NCBI GenBank assembly: GCA_030412945.1
Contig: JAUHJS010000003.1
Coordinates: 125,507 to 189,506 of the forward strand
DNA: 64,000 nt
Origin: Shiella aurantiaca
Lineage (GTDB): Bacteria > Bacteroidota > Bacteroidia > Cytophagales > Cyclobacteriaceae
Direction of reading: 5' to 3'
The notes beneath the pieces were generated by a model that made no database searches, had not been told where the DNA came from, and saw only the letters and a list, made by a program, of their open reading frames with translations. Positions within the stretch are counted from its first letter, which is position 1; each line of letters opens with the position of its first letter. The position numbers were made by a program, and so were the translations under genes. This document shows positions 55,619-64,000 of the stretch, in pieces.

Positions 55619-56635
55619 CTAAACAATATTTACCTCGGGCTGAATCCTTATCCCAAATTTTTCTTGCACCGATTTTTGTATGCTCATGGCCAGATTCCAG
55701 ATGTCCTGACCGCTCGCCTTTCCATAATTTACCAATACCAAAGCTTGCAAAGGATGCACACCCGCATCGCCTATGCGCTTACCTTTCCACCCACATTGCT
55801 CGATTAACCAGCCTGCTGGCACTTTTATCTCCTCAGCCGATACTGGATAAGAAGGAACCGTGGGGAATTGCTTCTGCAATCGCTCAAATTCGGAAAGTTT
55901 AATAGTGGGATTCTTGAAAAAGCTGCCCGCATTGCCCGTTATTTTGGGGTCAGGCAGCTTGCTTTGGCGAATTTGGATTACCGCTCTACTAACATCGGCA
56001 CTGCTGGGTTCGGTAATTCCCATAGCTTTTAGCGTATCTTGAATCGCGCCATAGCTGGTATTGATGCGTGCTTTCTTGGACAGAAGAAAATCTACCGAAT
56101 AGATTATGTATTGATCTTTGTGTGTGGTTTTGAATATGCTGTGTCGATAGCCAAAGTCACAATCTTCTTTAGAGAAATCATGTAGCTCAAGGCTTTGTCG
56201 GTTGATGGCTTTCAGACTATGAAACACTTCTTTGAGTTCCACACCATAAGCACCAATGTTCTGCATGGGAGCAGCACCCACTGTGCCGGGAATCAAGGAA
56301 AGGTTTTCCATTCCATGATAACCCTTTTGTACGCAATATTGAACCAATTCATGCCATATCACTCCGGCTCCGGCACGGATATGCACATACTCCTCTGTTT
56401 CCTCTATCTGCTCTATGCCTTGAATGTTCATTTTGAGGCATAGCCCTTCATGGTTTTTAGTAAAAAGAAGATTGCTTCCACCGCCCACAATCAGAAGCGC
56501 TTGCGGATGTTCGGCATGCCATGTCAAGGCTTGCTTTAAATCCTCCAGCGAGTTGATTTCGATAAAATATCGGCAATTGGCCTCGATGCCAAAGGTGTTA
56601 AGTGAACGTAGCGAGTAATTCTCTTCTATGCGCAT
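55619..56635 (-). CDS. murB: UDP-N-acetylmuramate dehydrogenase
   Basis: 338 residues, type I MurB. FAD-binding motifs IVGGGSNLLF (about 48-57) and GAAPMQNIGAYGVE (about 119-132), then YRHSIFK and GNAGSFFKNP (about 236-245). It reduces UDP-GlcNAc-enolpyruvate to UDP-MurNAc for peptidoglycan. It stands 10 bases past the convergent lipoprotein stop. Confidence 0.95.
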   Translation of the reverse strand: MRIEENYSLRSLNTFGIEANCRYFIEINSLEDLKQALTWHAEHPQALLIVGGGSNLLFTKNHEGLCLKMNIQGIEQIEETEEYVHIRAGAGVIWHELVQYCVQKGYHGMENLSLIPGTVGAAPMQNIGAYGVELKEVFHSLKAINRQSLELHDFSKEDCDFGYRHSIFKTTHKDQYIIYSVDFLLSKKARINTSYGAIQDTLKAMGITEPSSADVSRAVIQIRQSKLPDPKITGNAGSFFKNPTIKLSEFERLQKQFPTVPSYPVSAEEIKVPAGWLIEQCGWKGKRIGDAGVHPLQALVLVNYGKASGQDIWNLAMSIQKSVQEKFGIRIQPEVNIV

Positions 56636-56684
56636 ACCGGTAAATTTGCGGCAAATAGGGGATTTCTTTTAAGATTGTAAAGCC

Positions 56685-57884
56685 TTATTGGCAATATTGC
56701 TTGCGCCAGTTGGCGGCTGTTTCCGATGCTAAATCTTCGGCTTTCTTCCAGCTGGCACAGGCTTCCGTCAGATTTTGGCTTTCAAAATAACCCAAACCCT
56801 CAATTTCGTAGGTTTTGGCATAGTTAGGCCTCAAAAAAATGGCCCAAGTGCAGGCATTAAGCGCTTCTTTGTATTTTTTAGCTTTGGTATAGCAAATGGC
56901 CAGTCCATAATGCGTATCGTAATGTGCTTCGGGTGTTTTGGTAGGGTCTACCACGAGTGCGTAGGCTTTGCCATAGAAGTCGGTGTATTCCTGCACAATT
57001 AGATCAGCGGCTTTCTCATAATGGCTGAGGGCTTCGGTATAATCGCCCACGTAGTCGGTGTAGAGTAGGGCGATTTCATTTTGTACCAATACGCTGCTAG
57101 GCTCTTGTTTTTCCAATTTAAACAAGCTAGACAAGGCTTCATCCGTTTTGCCTAGGTTCTTAAAACATAGCGACATCTTGTACAAAACAATGGAGTTTGC
57201 ATCGGCTTGATACGTACGGATAAGCCGGAAATAAGGCAATGCTTGTGCGCAATCTCCTTCTTTAAAATAATATTCTGCTCTAAAATTCAGCTCTTGAAAC
57301 ACCGATTCCTTAAATCGATTCACCATGGTATCGTATTTCCGCAAGGATGTAAGACTATCTAGATAGAATAAGGTGCTGTCATAATTGCCCACTTCATAAA
57401 AAGACTTGCTTTGCTGAAACAAAGTGTCGCGCAGGGCTAAGCTCGCTTCCATATCGCGTGCTTCGAGGTAGTTTTTGATGTTTACCTGTGCAATAACCAC
57501 TAGCGCAATAACCAATAAGGTGCCTAAGGCCCATTTGTTGCCTTCCTTTTCACGCTCGGGATTACGAGTGTAAGGAAAGCCAAATGGATAGGGCGGGCGC
57601 GGCTTTGGTCGTTTGGGTTTGGGGCTTGTACTGGGTGCCTGAGCGGGTCTTGGAGGCCGAGTGGCCGTACGTCTGTACAGTAATTGCAAATCGTAACGGC
57701 TTTTCTGTTCAGGGTCAGATAACACCTGATAGGCCGCATTTACCTGCTTGAATACTTCTTCGGCTTGCGGATTGTTGGGGTTTTTATCGGGATGGTATTG
57801 CACGGCCAAGCGCTTAAAAGCCTGACGAATTTGCTCAGGCGTAGCACTTTCCGGAATTCCTAATATCTGATAATGTGTTTGCAA
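56685..57884 (-). CDS. DnaJ-domain membrane protein with TPR repeats
   Basis: 399 residues. An N-terminal J domain with HPD at 31-33 (LAVQYHPDKNPNN) is followed by a Pro-rich linker, one membrane helix (about 118-136) and a C-terminal series of TPR-like repeats (about 150-395). J domains stimulate Hsp70; the TPR part likely binds a client. The J domain at the start and one helix suggest cytoplasmic J domain and periplasmic TPR, or the reverse. It may link DnaK to membrane complexes; this is inference. Confidence 0.8.
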   Translation of the reverse strand: MQTHYQILGIPESATPEQIRQAFKRLAVQYHPDKNPNNPQAEEVFKQVNAAYQVLSDPEQKSRYDLQLLYRRTATRPPRPAQAPSTSPKPKRPKPRPPYPFGFPYTRNPEREKEGNKWALGTLLVIALVVIAQVNIKNYLEARDMEASLALRDTLFQQSKSFYEVGNYDSTLFYLDSLTSLRKYDTMVNRFKESVFQELNFRAEYYFKEGDCAQALPYFRLIRTYQADANSIVLYKMSLCFKNLGKTDEALSSLFKLEKQEPSSVLVQNEIALLYTDYVGDYTEALSHYEKAADLIVQEYTDFYGKAYALVVDPTKTPEAHYDTHYGLAICYTKAKKYKEALNACTWAIFLRPNYAKTYEIEGLGYFESQNLTEACASWKKAEDLASETAANWRKQYCQ

Positions 57885-57913
57885 GCGTGGATAAGATATA
57901 TCGAGTATAACAA

Positions 57914-57939
57914 AAAAGCCATCTTTTCGGATGGCTTTT
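57914..57939 (-). terminator. Terminator of the TonB-receptor gene
   Basis: 10-bp stem AAAAGCCATC / GATGGCTTTT (57914-57923, 57930-57939) with a 6-base loop; on the minus strand a T-run follows. Confidence 0.85.
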
Positions 57940-57950
57940 GAAGGATATTT

Positions 57951-60900
57951 TTAAAAGATGTACCGAATCCCGAGCTGCATTTTCCAAACTGAGCCTAAGC
58001 CGGTGGAAGGCAGTTCATAGTTTTTGGTGAGGTAATCTGGAGTAAGTCGGTAAATCGGACGGTTGTTTTCTGTATCAAAACCTGTTGCTTGCACAATATT
58101 GGATCTGCCAAAGTAGAAGGCACCCCAAGTTTTGTCTAAGCCTAAAATGGAGTTGGCGAGGTTACCTACGTTAAGAATATCCATAGAAAGCTGTATAGTG
58201 TGCTTTCTACCACTAAACTCCATGGAAATATCTTGCAATACGCGAAGGTCAATCTGGTGATTCCAAGGGGCAATGCCTGCGTTTTTGTCTGCAAATTTAC
58301 CACGGTTGTTTTTCAAGCCTGGCTCTGATTCAATAATGTCATTTAAAATTTCATAAGCTTGGTCAGAGGTGAGGGTAAAGTCACCAATGGTGATACTTTC
58401 TAAGGTAATGTCTTCTCTGTTTTTTGGAACATAAAACAAATCATTGTTGAAAATACGATCTCCATTCAAGTCACCCGCTACAGTGAAATCATAGCGTGAG
58501 CCCGACTGCCCCGTATAGAAGAAAGATACTTGCGTGCTTGCAAAGCGTGAATAGTTGAAGGTATACCCAAATGCACCAATCACGCGATGACGCTGGTCGA
58601 AATCAGAGAAACCAAAAGCCGGGTCGTTTACACTTACTGATGCAATGTTATTTTGGAAGTTACCTGAGGCCGTGGAGTTACCCAAACTTACTTTGTCTTT
58701 TGCTTCGCCAAAGTTATAGGCTACCGAGCCAAAGTATTGGCGCGTATTTTTCTGTAACTGAGCGGTGAGGTTATATTGATATCCTTCGCTGGTATTTTCC
58801 AACACATAAATGTTCGTGAAGTTCTCAGAATCCACAAAGTCACCTGTATAGATACCACGGTTGCCTTCACCTGTGTAGCGCACGCTAGGTTCTTGTAAGT
58901 TGATATTACGTACGTAAATGTCATTCAGCGTTTTTGAATACACGAAATCAAGCGTGGCTACCACATCCCAAATGGTTTTTTGATCTACCGCAACATTGGC
59001 ACGGGCAATTTGAGGGATACGGAAGTTGGGGTTGGTAATATTGATTTCTACCGTTTGACTTACATTGGCATTAACAGGCACGAAGTAAGGATTGGCGATG
59101 GCCGCATTCACTTCGGCCTCTGTCATGCCAGCGAATAAACGTCTGATGCCATTCAAGTCCAAATCGGTACTGGCAAAGCTTACCCCATCGCGCGAGTATT
59201 GATTACTTAACCATACGAAAGGAGCCTTTCCGGTGAATATCCCCAATCCACCACGGATTTGCGTATTGTCTTTTCCTCCCAAATTCCAATTGTAGCCGAT
59301 ACGGGGCGACCACAATACTTGTGTTTTAGGAGTGATATCATTTCGTAAGCCGAATGATTCTTCAAACTGGCGGTTACGAGCCACTTCGCCAAGCATAATG
59401 GGGACATCGGCACGCAGACCCAGCGTAAGGCGGAACTCAGGCGTGATGTTCCATTCATCTTGTGCATAAGCACCTAATAATATGGCAGACCACACGGTAG
59501 GTTGGCGCAATTCATCAGTAATAGAGTAGGTCTTGACAAAACGATCGGGTAATCCGGAACGAAGGGTGTCCAGGTTTCCAGAGAACGTCCATTCTCCGGC
59601 AAAACTTGGAATGAATAGGTTATCGAAACCATAGATTTCATTACGGGTACCCACTGTGATTACGTGCTTTCCTTTAAATAAAGTAAAGTTATCAGTGATT
59701 TCGATCAAATCTTGGTCAAGCGAATTGGCGCCACGGAAGCGATCTAATCCTGTGGAGATAGTGTTCGCTTTGGGTGTGATAAAACGTATGCTTGGGAAAT
59801 CATCTCCTCTTGGTGAACTGATATCACGAATACGGTTGTAGGCCACTCTAAGCTCGTTCGACATAGTATTGCTAAACATGCTTTGTAGTTCTACCACGTT
59901 TCCTAAGTTTCTATTTTCTAGGTCATAACCCGAGGAGTTGAAACCAAAATTTGTTCGGTTTCGGAAGATCTCATTGGTACTGGCATCGGTATAGCTAATT
60001 CTCCAAGTTAGCTTATGTTTCTGGTTGATGTTGTAGTCAAAGCGAAGGAAGAACTTCTGATTTTCTTTGAAAAGGAAGGTCTCCTCCCTGTAATCACCAG
60101 CATCATAGCCAAAGCGCTGGTTGATAATACTACGGGTAGAGTCAATGAAATTGAGCTCATCGTTATAGTTAACACCTCCCGAAAAGCCATTTCCGTTCCA
60201 GTTGTACAAAGATGGTTCTCGGTTGTCGCCACGGTCATAGTTGAAGAAGTAGAAGAGTTTATTTTTGATGATAGGGCCGCCAATGCGGAAGCCCGATTGG
60301 TAATCGTAAAACTCATTAATAGCTAAGCTTTCGGTACCTACTTTATTTCCAACCAACTTATCATTACGACCAAAGAAATATACAGAGGCTTCGATTTCAT
60401 TTTCCCCATTACGGGTAATGGCATTTACACCACCTCCGGTAAAGCCACTTTGGCGCACATCGAAAGGAGCAATTACGATTTGGATTTCTTTGATGGCATC
60501 CAAACTGATGGGTTGAGCACCTTGTCTATCACCGGGCGTACCGCCATCGGTAAGACCGAACACGTCATTATTAAGTGCGCCATCGAATGAGATATTGTTA
60601 AAACGGTTGTTTTGTCCGGCAAAAGAAAGACCTCCATTTTTAGAGGAAAACTGTGGGGAAAGGCGCGCGTAATCGGCCAAGCTACGGCTGATCGTAGGCA
60701 GAGCCTGTACTTGCTCTTGAGAAACGTTAGTTGCGGCTCCGGTTTTGGATGGATCTATCGCCTGATTTCTGCTGGCCACCACCTCCACGGCATCTAGCTC
60801 GGTTGCTTCTGGGGTAAGGCTGGCATCTAAGCGAAGGTTTTTTCCCAAAGCTAGGCTAATGCGAAACTCCTGCGTTTGATACCCAATAAAGGAGATGGTT

Positions 60901-61136
60901 ACGATATATTCACCCGTACGCACGTTGGGGAAATTATAGCGACCTTCCACATCAGTAACGGTACCATATTGTGCTCCTGTGCCTGTGTGTATGGCCAATA
61001 CCGTGGCTCCGGGAAGTCCACTTCCTGTTTCTTCTTTAACAATACCATTTAGCGCAGCCGAGGTTACCCCTTGGGCAAGTACTTGATGGGCAAATAAAAG
61101 AGGAAGAAGGCAGACAATCAGTAAGAGTTTTTTCAT
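57951..61136 (-). CDS. TonB-dependent receptor, Oar-like
   Basis: 1061 residues with a signal peptide (cleavage near VLAQ, about 22). Residues about 28-112 form a carboxypeptidase-regulatory-like domain (LNGIVKEETGSGLPGATVLA...). A plug region with AVEVVASRNQ and SRSLADYARLSPQF follows and the rest is a long beta barrel ending in WKMQLGIRYIF. The Oar family is common in Bacteroidota, and often concerns surface protein or vesicle export rather than a specific nutrient. A promoter-like element lies 107 bases upstream. Confidence 0.85.
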   Translation of the reverse strand: MKKLLLIVCLLPLLFAHQVLAQGVTSAALNGIVKEETGSGLPGATVLAIHTGTGAQYGTVTDVEGRYNFPNVRTGEYIVTISFIGYQTQEFRISLALGKNLRLDASLTPEATELDAVEVVASRNQAIDPSKTGAATNVSQEQVQALPTISRSLADYARLSPQFSSKNGGLSFAGQNNRFNNISFDGALNNDVFGLTDGGTPGDRQGAQPISLDAIKEIQIVIAPFDVRQSGFTGGGVNAITRNGENEIEASVYFFGRNDKLVGNKVGTESLAINEFYDYQSGFRIGGPIIKNKLFYFFNYDRGDNREPSLYNWNGNGFSGGVNYNDELNFIDSTRSIINQRFGYDAGDYREETFLFKENQKFFLRFDYNINQKHKLTWRISYTDASTNEIFRNRTNFGFNSSGYDLENRNLGNVVELQSMFSNTMSNELRVAYNRIRDISSPRGDDFPSIRFITPKANTISTGLDRFRGANSLDQDLIEITDNFTLFKGKHVITVGTRNEIYGFDNLFIPSFAGEWTFSGNLDTLRSGLPDRFVKTYSITDELRQPTVWSAILLGAYAQDEWNITPEFRLTLGLRADVPIMLGEVARNRQFEESFGLRNDITPKTQVLWSPRIGYNWNLGGKDNTQIRGGLGIFTGKAPFVWLSNQYSRDGVSFASTDLDLNGIRRLFAGMTEAEVNAAIANPYFVPVNANVSQTVEINITNPNFRIPQIARANVAVDQKTIWDVVATLDFVYSKTLNDIYVRNINLQEPSVRYTGEGNRGIYTGDFVDSENFTNIYVLENTSEGYQYNLTAQLQKNTRQYFGSVAYNFGEAKDKVSLGNSTASGNFQNNIASVSVNDPAFGFSDFDQRHRVIGAFGYTFNYSRFASTQVSFFYTGQSGSRYDFTVAGDLNGDRIFNNDLFYVPKNREDITLESITIGDFTLTSDQAYEILNDIIESEPGLKNNRGKFADKNAGIAPWNHQIDLRVLQDISMEFSGRKHTIQLSMDILNVGNLANSILGLDKTWGAFYFGRSNIVQATGFDTENNRPIYRLTPDYLTKNYELPSTGLGSVWKMQLGIRYIF

Positions 61137-61242
61137 GTGTTGCTTGTTTTCAAAATAAATAAGGCTAGCACTTGGTATTTTGTCAGAATAGAGCGGGTGC
61201 CTTATGCGGGGTTATTCTAATGCTTTTACTTTTTTGGGACAG

Positions 61243-61250
61243 CAAAAGTA
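61243..61250 (-). promoter_or_regulatory. Promoter -7 element of the TonB-receptor gene
   Basis: Minus strand TACTTTTG fits TAnnTTTG. It leaves a leader of about 100 bases; no clear -33 box. Confidence 0.4.
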
Positions 61251-61336
61251 AAACTTATCCCTCGGCTATTAATCGCTTGAGCATTATTTTTTTTGAAAAA
61301 TATTTAGGCTTCACATAATATTTAGATAACACATTG

Positions 61337-62638
61337 TCAGGGCAGTATCGTGCGTCCTTGTACCTTTTCCAAAGCTTCAATAAGTGCCGCGTAGGAAGGA
61401 TTAGGTTCCTTTTTGCTGGCCGGATTGCTGTGCAGGGAGATTACCTCCAAATGGGGCAATGTGGCAATTTCTTGAGGGAAGTCGGCTATGCTGTTGTTGG
61501 AAATATCGAAATCTACAAGGTTTTGCAAGTCAAGTACTTGATTCGGAAAGCTCTCGAAGCGATTGGTGTTCAGGTGAAGGGTTTCCAACTGATATAATTG
61601 AGAGAGAGAGGCGGGAAGATAACTCAACTTGTTGTGGTGCAGGTACAAATGCTTGAGCGATTGCATCTCGCCTAAGTTTTCTGGAAGTGAATACAGTTCG
61701 TTATAAGACAAATACAGGGTCTCAATATTTTTGAGTTGAGCAAGTTCCGGCCCTACCTTTTTGATCTGATTGTGATACAAATCCAAGGTTTTGAGCTGAG
61801 GCATGGCATATAGGACAGTAGGGATTTCCTGAATTTGGTTTTCGTATAAAATGATGTTTTCCAGCTTATTCAATACAGAGAACCATTCTGGGAGACCTTT
61901 TAAGGAGTTGCCTGCCATTTGCAAGGTTTCAAGTTGCTTGAGTTGCGGAAGATGTGTGGGTACGGCCGTTAAATGGCAGCGATTCAGCGTGAGTTTTTGC
62001 AGCTTACGCAAGCGGAAAAATTTTTGGTCATGGATAAGCAAAGGGTTGAAATCCATGTTGAGGGTATGAAGATGTTTGATTCTTCCGAGGCGTGTAGGCA
62101 GGCGCTCAAAAGCATTGTAATTCAGGTAAAGTTCCTGGATATTTTTGGCACGTGCCAGTCCACGAGGGGCTTTAGTCAACTGGTTTTTAGTAAGAGTTAT
62201 TACCTCCAAATTCTTGATTTTCTGAAAGCGAAGCTGCTCCGGATGCTGCATTTCTTCTACCAAGAGTGCCCTAAGGTTAGGCATACGATTGAGCTTTTTC
62301 GGAATGCGGGTGATAGCCGTATGACTGATGTCGATTTTCTCTACCGAATCGCACTCATATACCCATTCGGGGATTTCGCTAAGTAGGGAATAGGCAAAGT
62401 TTAGCTCCCTGATAGAGTCTTTGTGTTGGTTTTCGTAACCTTTGATACGCTCGGTAGCTTCGGCTTGCTTTTTTAGGCGGATTTCTTCCAAATACTTTTG
62501 GTAGTCTTCCTCGCTTTTGATGTCGCGGACCTGAGCTGTGCTGAATTGAGTCAGAAACAGGAGTAAGAAAAAAGCACTTAGTCGTCTAATGACTGCGTGG
62601 TAACATAGTATCGGTAGGCGATAATCAATTTTTGCCAT
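61337..62638 (-). CDS. Secreted leucine-rich-repeat protein
   Basis: 433 residues. After a long hydrophobic N-terminus (SAFFLLLFLTQFSTAQ) comes a helical linker and about 14 leucine-rich repeats of 23 residues (LETLHLNTNRFESFPNQVLDLQNL type, residues about 75-415). The consensus LxxLxLxxNxLxxLP is the bacterial/plant-like LRR. Such surface or periplasmic LRR proteins mediate protein binding. No partner is identifiable. ATG 62638 is chosen as the first start; a shorter start would remove the positive charge before the signal. Confidence 0.8.
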   Translation of the reverse strand: MAKIDYRLPILCYHAVIRRLSAFFLLLFLTQFSTAQVRDIKSEEDYQKYLEEIRLKKQAEATERIKGYENQHKDSIRELNFAYSLLSEIPEWVYECDSVEKIDISHTAITRIPKKLNRMPNLRALLVEEMQHPEQLRFQKIKNLEVITLTKNQLTKAPRGLARAKNIQELYLNYNAFERLPTRLGRIKHLHTLNMDFNPLLIHDQKFFRLRKLQKLTLNRCHLTAVPTHLPQLKQLETLQMAGNSLKGLPEWFSVLNKLENIILYENQIQEIPTVLYAMPQLKTLDLYHNQIKKVGPELAQLKNIETLYLSYNELYSLPENLGEMQSLKHLYLHHNKLSYLPASLSQLYQLETLHLNTNRFESFPNQVLDLQNLVDFDISNNSIADFPQEIATLPHLEVISLHSNPASKKEPNPSYAALIEALEKVQGRTILP

Positions 62639-62956
62639 TTGCTTAATCGGGTTAGGTCTTTTTTTGCCATGCTGGGCACTATGAGCTTATTGCACCGTGC
62701 CAAGATTTTGAAGAAGTTTTTCTTTATCGACATAATTAACTAAATCTTTAGTTTGATACTAATAAAACTTAATTTTTTTCGTATCCGGCAAAGTAAGGCA
62801 TAGCATAGGAAAGGAAAAAGAATTGTGTAATGAATTGATTGTCAGTAGTTATTTTTCTGAGCCGGAATAATTGAATGGGATGCTGAAAATAGACATTTTT
62901 TGCTTACTTTTACACGTTAAAATTTCGAGTTAATCTACAGAGCCTACGCGATTGAT
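62639..62956. other. Intergenic region, no gene seen
   Basis: 318 bases between the LRR gene and gyrB, divergent. It has no credible open frame. AACTAAA and TTTAGTT (62738-62753) form a short perfect inverted repeat. A TACTTTTA at 62905-62912 upstream of gyrB is close to the -7 consensus, but no matching -33 box is seen. Confidence 0.5.
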
Positions 62957-64000
62957 ATGACAGAAAAGACTAAGGACACCAGTTCCAATAACTACTCAGC
63001 AGACAATATTCAGGTATTAGAAGGCTTAGAAGCCGTAAGAAAAAGACCCGCCATGTACATTGGCGATGTGGGCGTGAAAGGCTTGCACCACATGGTGTGG
63101 GAGGTAGTGGACAACTCTATTGATGAGGCTCTTGCCGGACACTGCGATGAAATTTTTGTTCAGGTAAATGAAGATAATTCCGTGACGGTTTCCGACAATG
63201 GTCGCGGTATCCCTACCGATATTCACCCCAAAGAAAAGCGTTCTGCGCTAGAGGTGGTTATGACCGTGCTACATGCCGGTGGTAAGTTCGATAAAGACAC
63301 CTATAAAGTATCCGGTGGTTTGCATGGGGTAGGGGTTTCTTGTGTGAACGCCCTTTCTACCGACCTAAAGGTAACGGTGTACCGCCAAGGGAAAATCTAT
63401 CAACAAGAATATAAAAAAGGAATTCCTCAGTATTCCGTAAAAGAAATTGGCACGACTGACCGCAGAGGTACCGAAGTGCAATTTAAGCCCGATGGAGAGA
63501 TTTTTACGGTATTGGAGTATAAATACGAAACCATTGCCACGCGTTTGCGCGAGCTTTCCTTCTTGAATGCCGGTATCAAAATCCATTTGACCGACCATCG
63601 CGAAAAAGATGACAAAGGAAACTCCATAGGCGAGACTTTCTTCTCAGAAGGAGGTTTGAAAGAATTTGTGGAATACCTCGATAGCACCCGCGAGAAACTT
63701 ATCCCTGAGCCTATCTACATCGATGGGGAAAAGGGCGTGATTCCTGTGCAGGTTGCCATGAATTATAATACCTCCTACAGCGAAAACGTGGTATCGTATG
63801 TCAATAACATTAATACCATAGAAGGAGGAACCCACGTAGCGGGATTCCGCAGGGCCATTACCCGTACGCTGAAATCTTATGCCGATAAATCGGGCTTGCT
63901 TGATAAAGTGAAGTTGGAGATTAGTGGAGATGACTTCCGCGAAGGACTTACCGCCATTATTTCGGTAAAAGTAGCTGAGCCACAGTTTGAAGGTCAGACC
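62957..64000 (+). CDS. gyrB: DNA gyrase subunit B, 5' part
   Basis: 348 codons are visible to the window edge and the gene continues. The GHKL ATPase motifs EVVDNSIDEALAG, SDNGRGIPTD and GGLHGVGVSCVNALS are intact, followed by transducer-domain sequence (NYNTSYSENVVSYVNNINTIEGGTH). ATG 62957 begins MTEKTKDTSSNNYSADNIQVLEGLEAVRKRPAMYIG, the usual GyrB start. It supercoils DNA with GyrA. Confidence 0.97.
   Translation, partial: MTEKTKDTSSNNYSADNIQVLEGLEAVRKRPAMYIGDVGVKGLHHMVWEVVDNSIDEALAGHCDEIFVQVNEDNSVTVSDNGRGIPTDIHPKEKRSALEVVMTVLHAGGKFDKDTYKVSGGLHGVGVSCVNALSTDLKVTVYRQGKIYQQEYKKGIPQYSVKEIGTTDRRGTEVQFKPDGEIFTVLEYKYETIATRLRELSFLNAGIKIHLTDHREKDDKGNSIGETFFSEGGLKEFVEYLDSTREKLIPEPIYIDGEKGVIPVQVAMNYNTSYSENVVSYVNNINTIEGGTHVAGFRRAITRTLKSYADKSGLLDKVKLEISGDDFREGLTAIISVKVAEPQFEGQT

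Overview
The window reads as a chromosomal segment of a member of the Bacteroidota, probably Cytophagales-like. Support: several promoters have the phylum's TAnnTTTG -7 element (for example 20500-20507, 19183-19190, 48876-48883), there is a complete Alternative Complex III (ActABCDEF)-caa3 oxidase operon, a long-form IspG, an Oar-type TonB-dependent receptor, PadR-controlled FtsX-type permeases and many Bacteroidota-style lipoproteins. The order-level guess is weak inference. No phage, CRISPR array or intact insertion sequence was seen.

Layout. 1-3.1 kb: the 3' end of an unidentified gene and an FtsX/MacB-type permease. 3.1-8.9 kb (minus strand): a small secreted protein, then a tightly packed five-gene operon (extended SDR, metallo-beta-lactamase-fold hydrolase, PaaK/F390-type adenylating ligase, FabH-like condensing enzyme, fatty acid hydroxylase/sterol desaturase) that looks like an uncharacterised lipid or small-molecule pathway. 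8.9-15.1 kb: a GC-rich intergenic element, a PadR regulator coupled to a second FtsX permease, a MacB/LolD-type ATPase, a TolC-family protein and an NTF2-like protein, together probably an efflux or lipoprotein-export set. 15.2-20.1 kb: an accessory patch around rpsA and tRNA-Cys, holding a frameshifted HipBA module with three operator-like palindromes, a decayed tandem duplication of the tRNA-Cys 3' region, and a RelE-type toxin-antitoxin pair. 20.4-37.4 kb: the respiratory block actABCDEF-ctaC-ctaD-ctaA-ctaB-ctaE-ctaE2-ctaF, a terminator, then sco, DUF420, a small CxxC membrane protein and DUF983. 37.4-44.5 kb: a very large NtrY-like histidine kinase coupled to a giant SprA-like outer-membrane protein. 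44.5-46.8 kb: an MlaF/MlaE-type lipid transporter pair and an SDR. 46.8-47.7 kb: a HEPN/MNT-type pair whose nucleotidyltransferase is frameshifted. 47.7-64 kb: an orphan sugar-binding protein, ispG, several small genes, a double-cupredoxin lipoprotein, an APS-reductase-type CysH, an epimerase, an SGNH lipoprotein, murB, a DnaJ-TPR protein, an Oar-like receptor, a leucine-rich-repeat protein and the 5' part of gyrB.

How it works together. The respiratory block encodes a quinol:cytochrome c/HiPIP oxidoreductase, a terminal oxidase, and the heme A and copper assembly factors, all in one direction from one good promoter. The regions most worth a second look are the five-gene biosynthetic operon at 3.7-8.9 kb, the toxin-antitoxin/tRNA patch at 15.2-20.1 kb, and the kinase/outer-membrane protein pair at 37.4-44.5 kb. 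Both toxin-type modules with a broken gene (hipA, mntA-like) carry one-base changes in short homopolymer runs, which may be true decay, phase variation or sequencing error.
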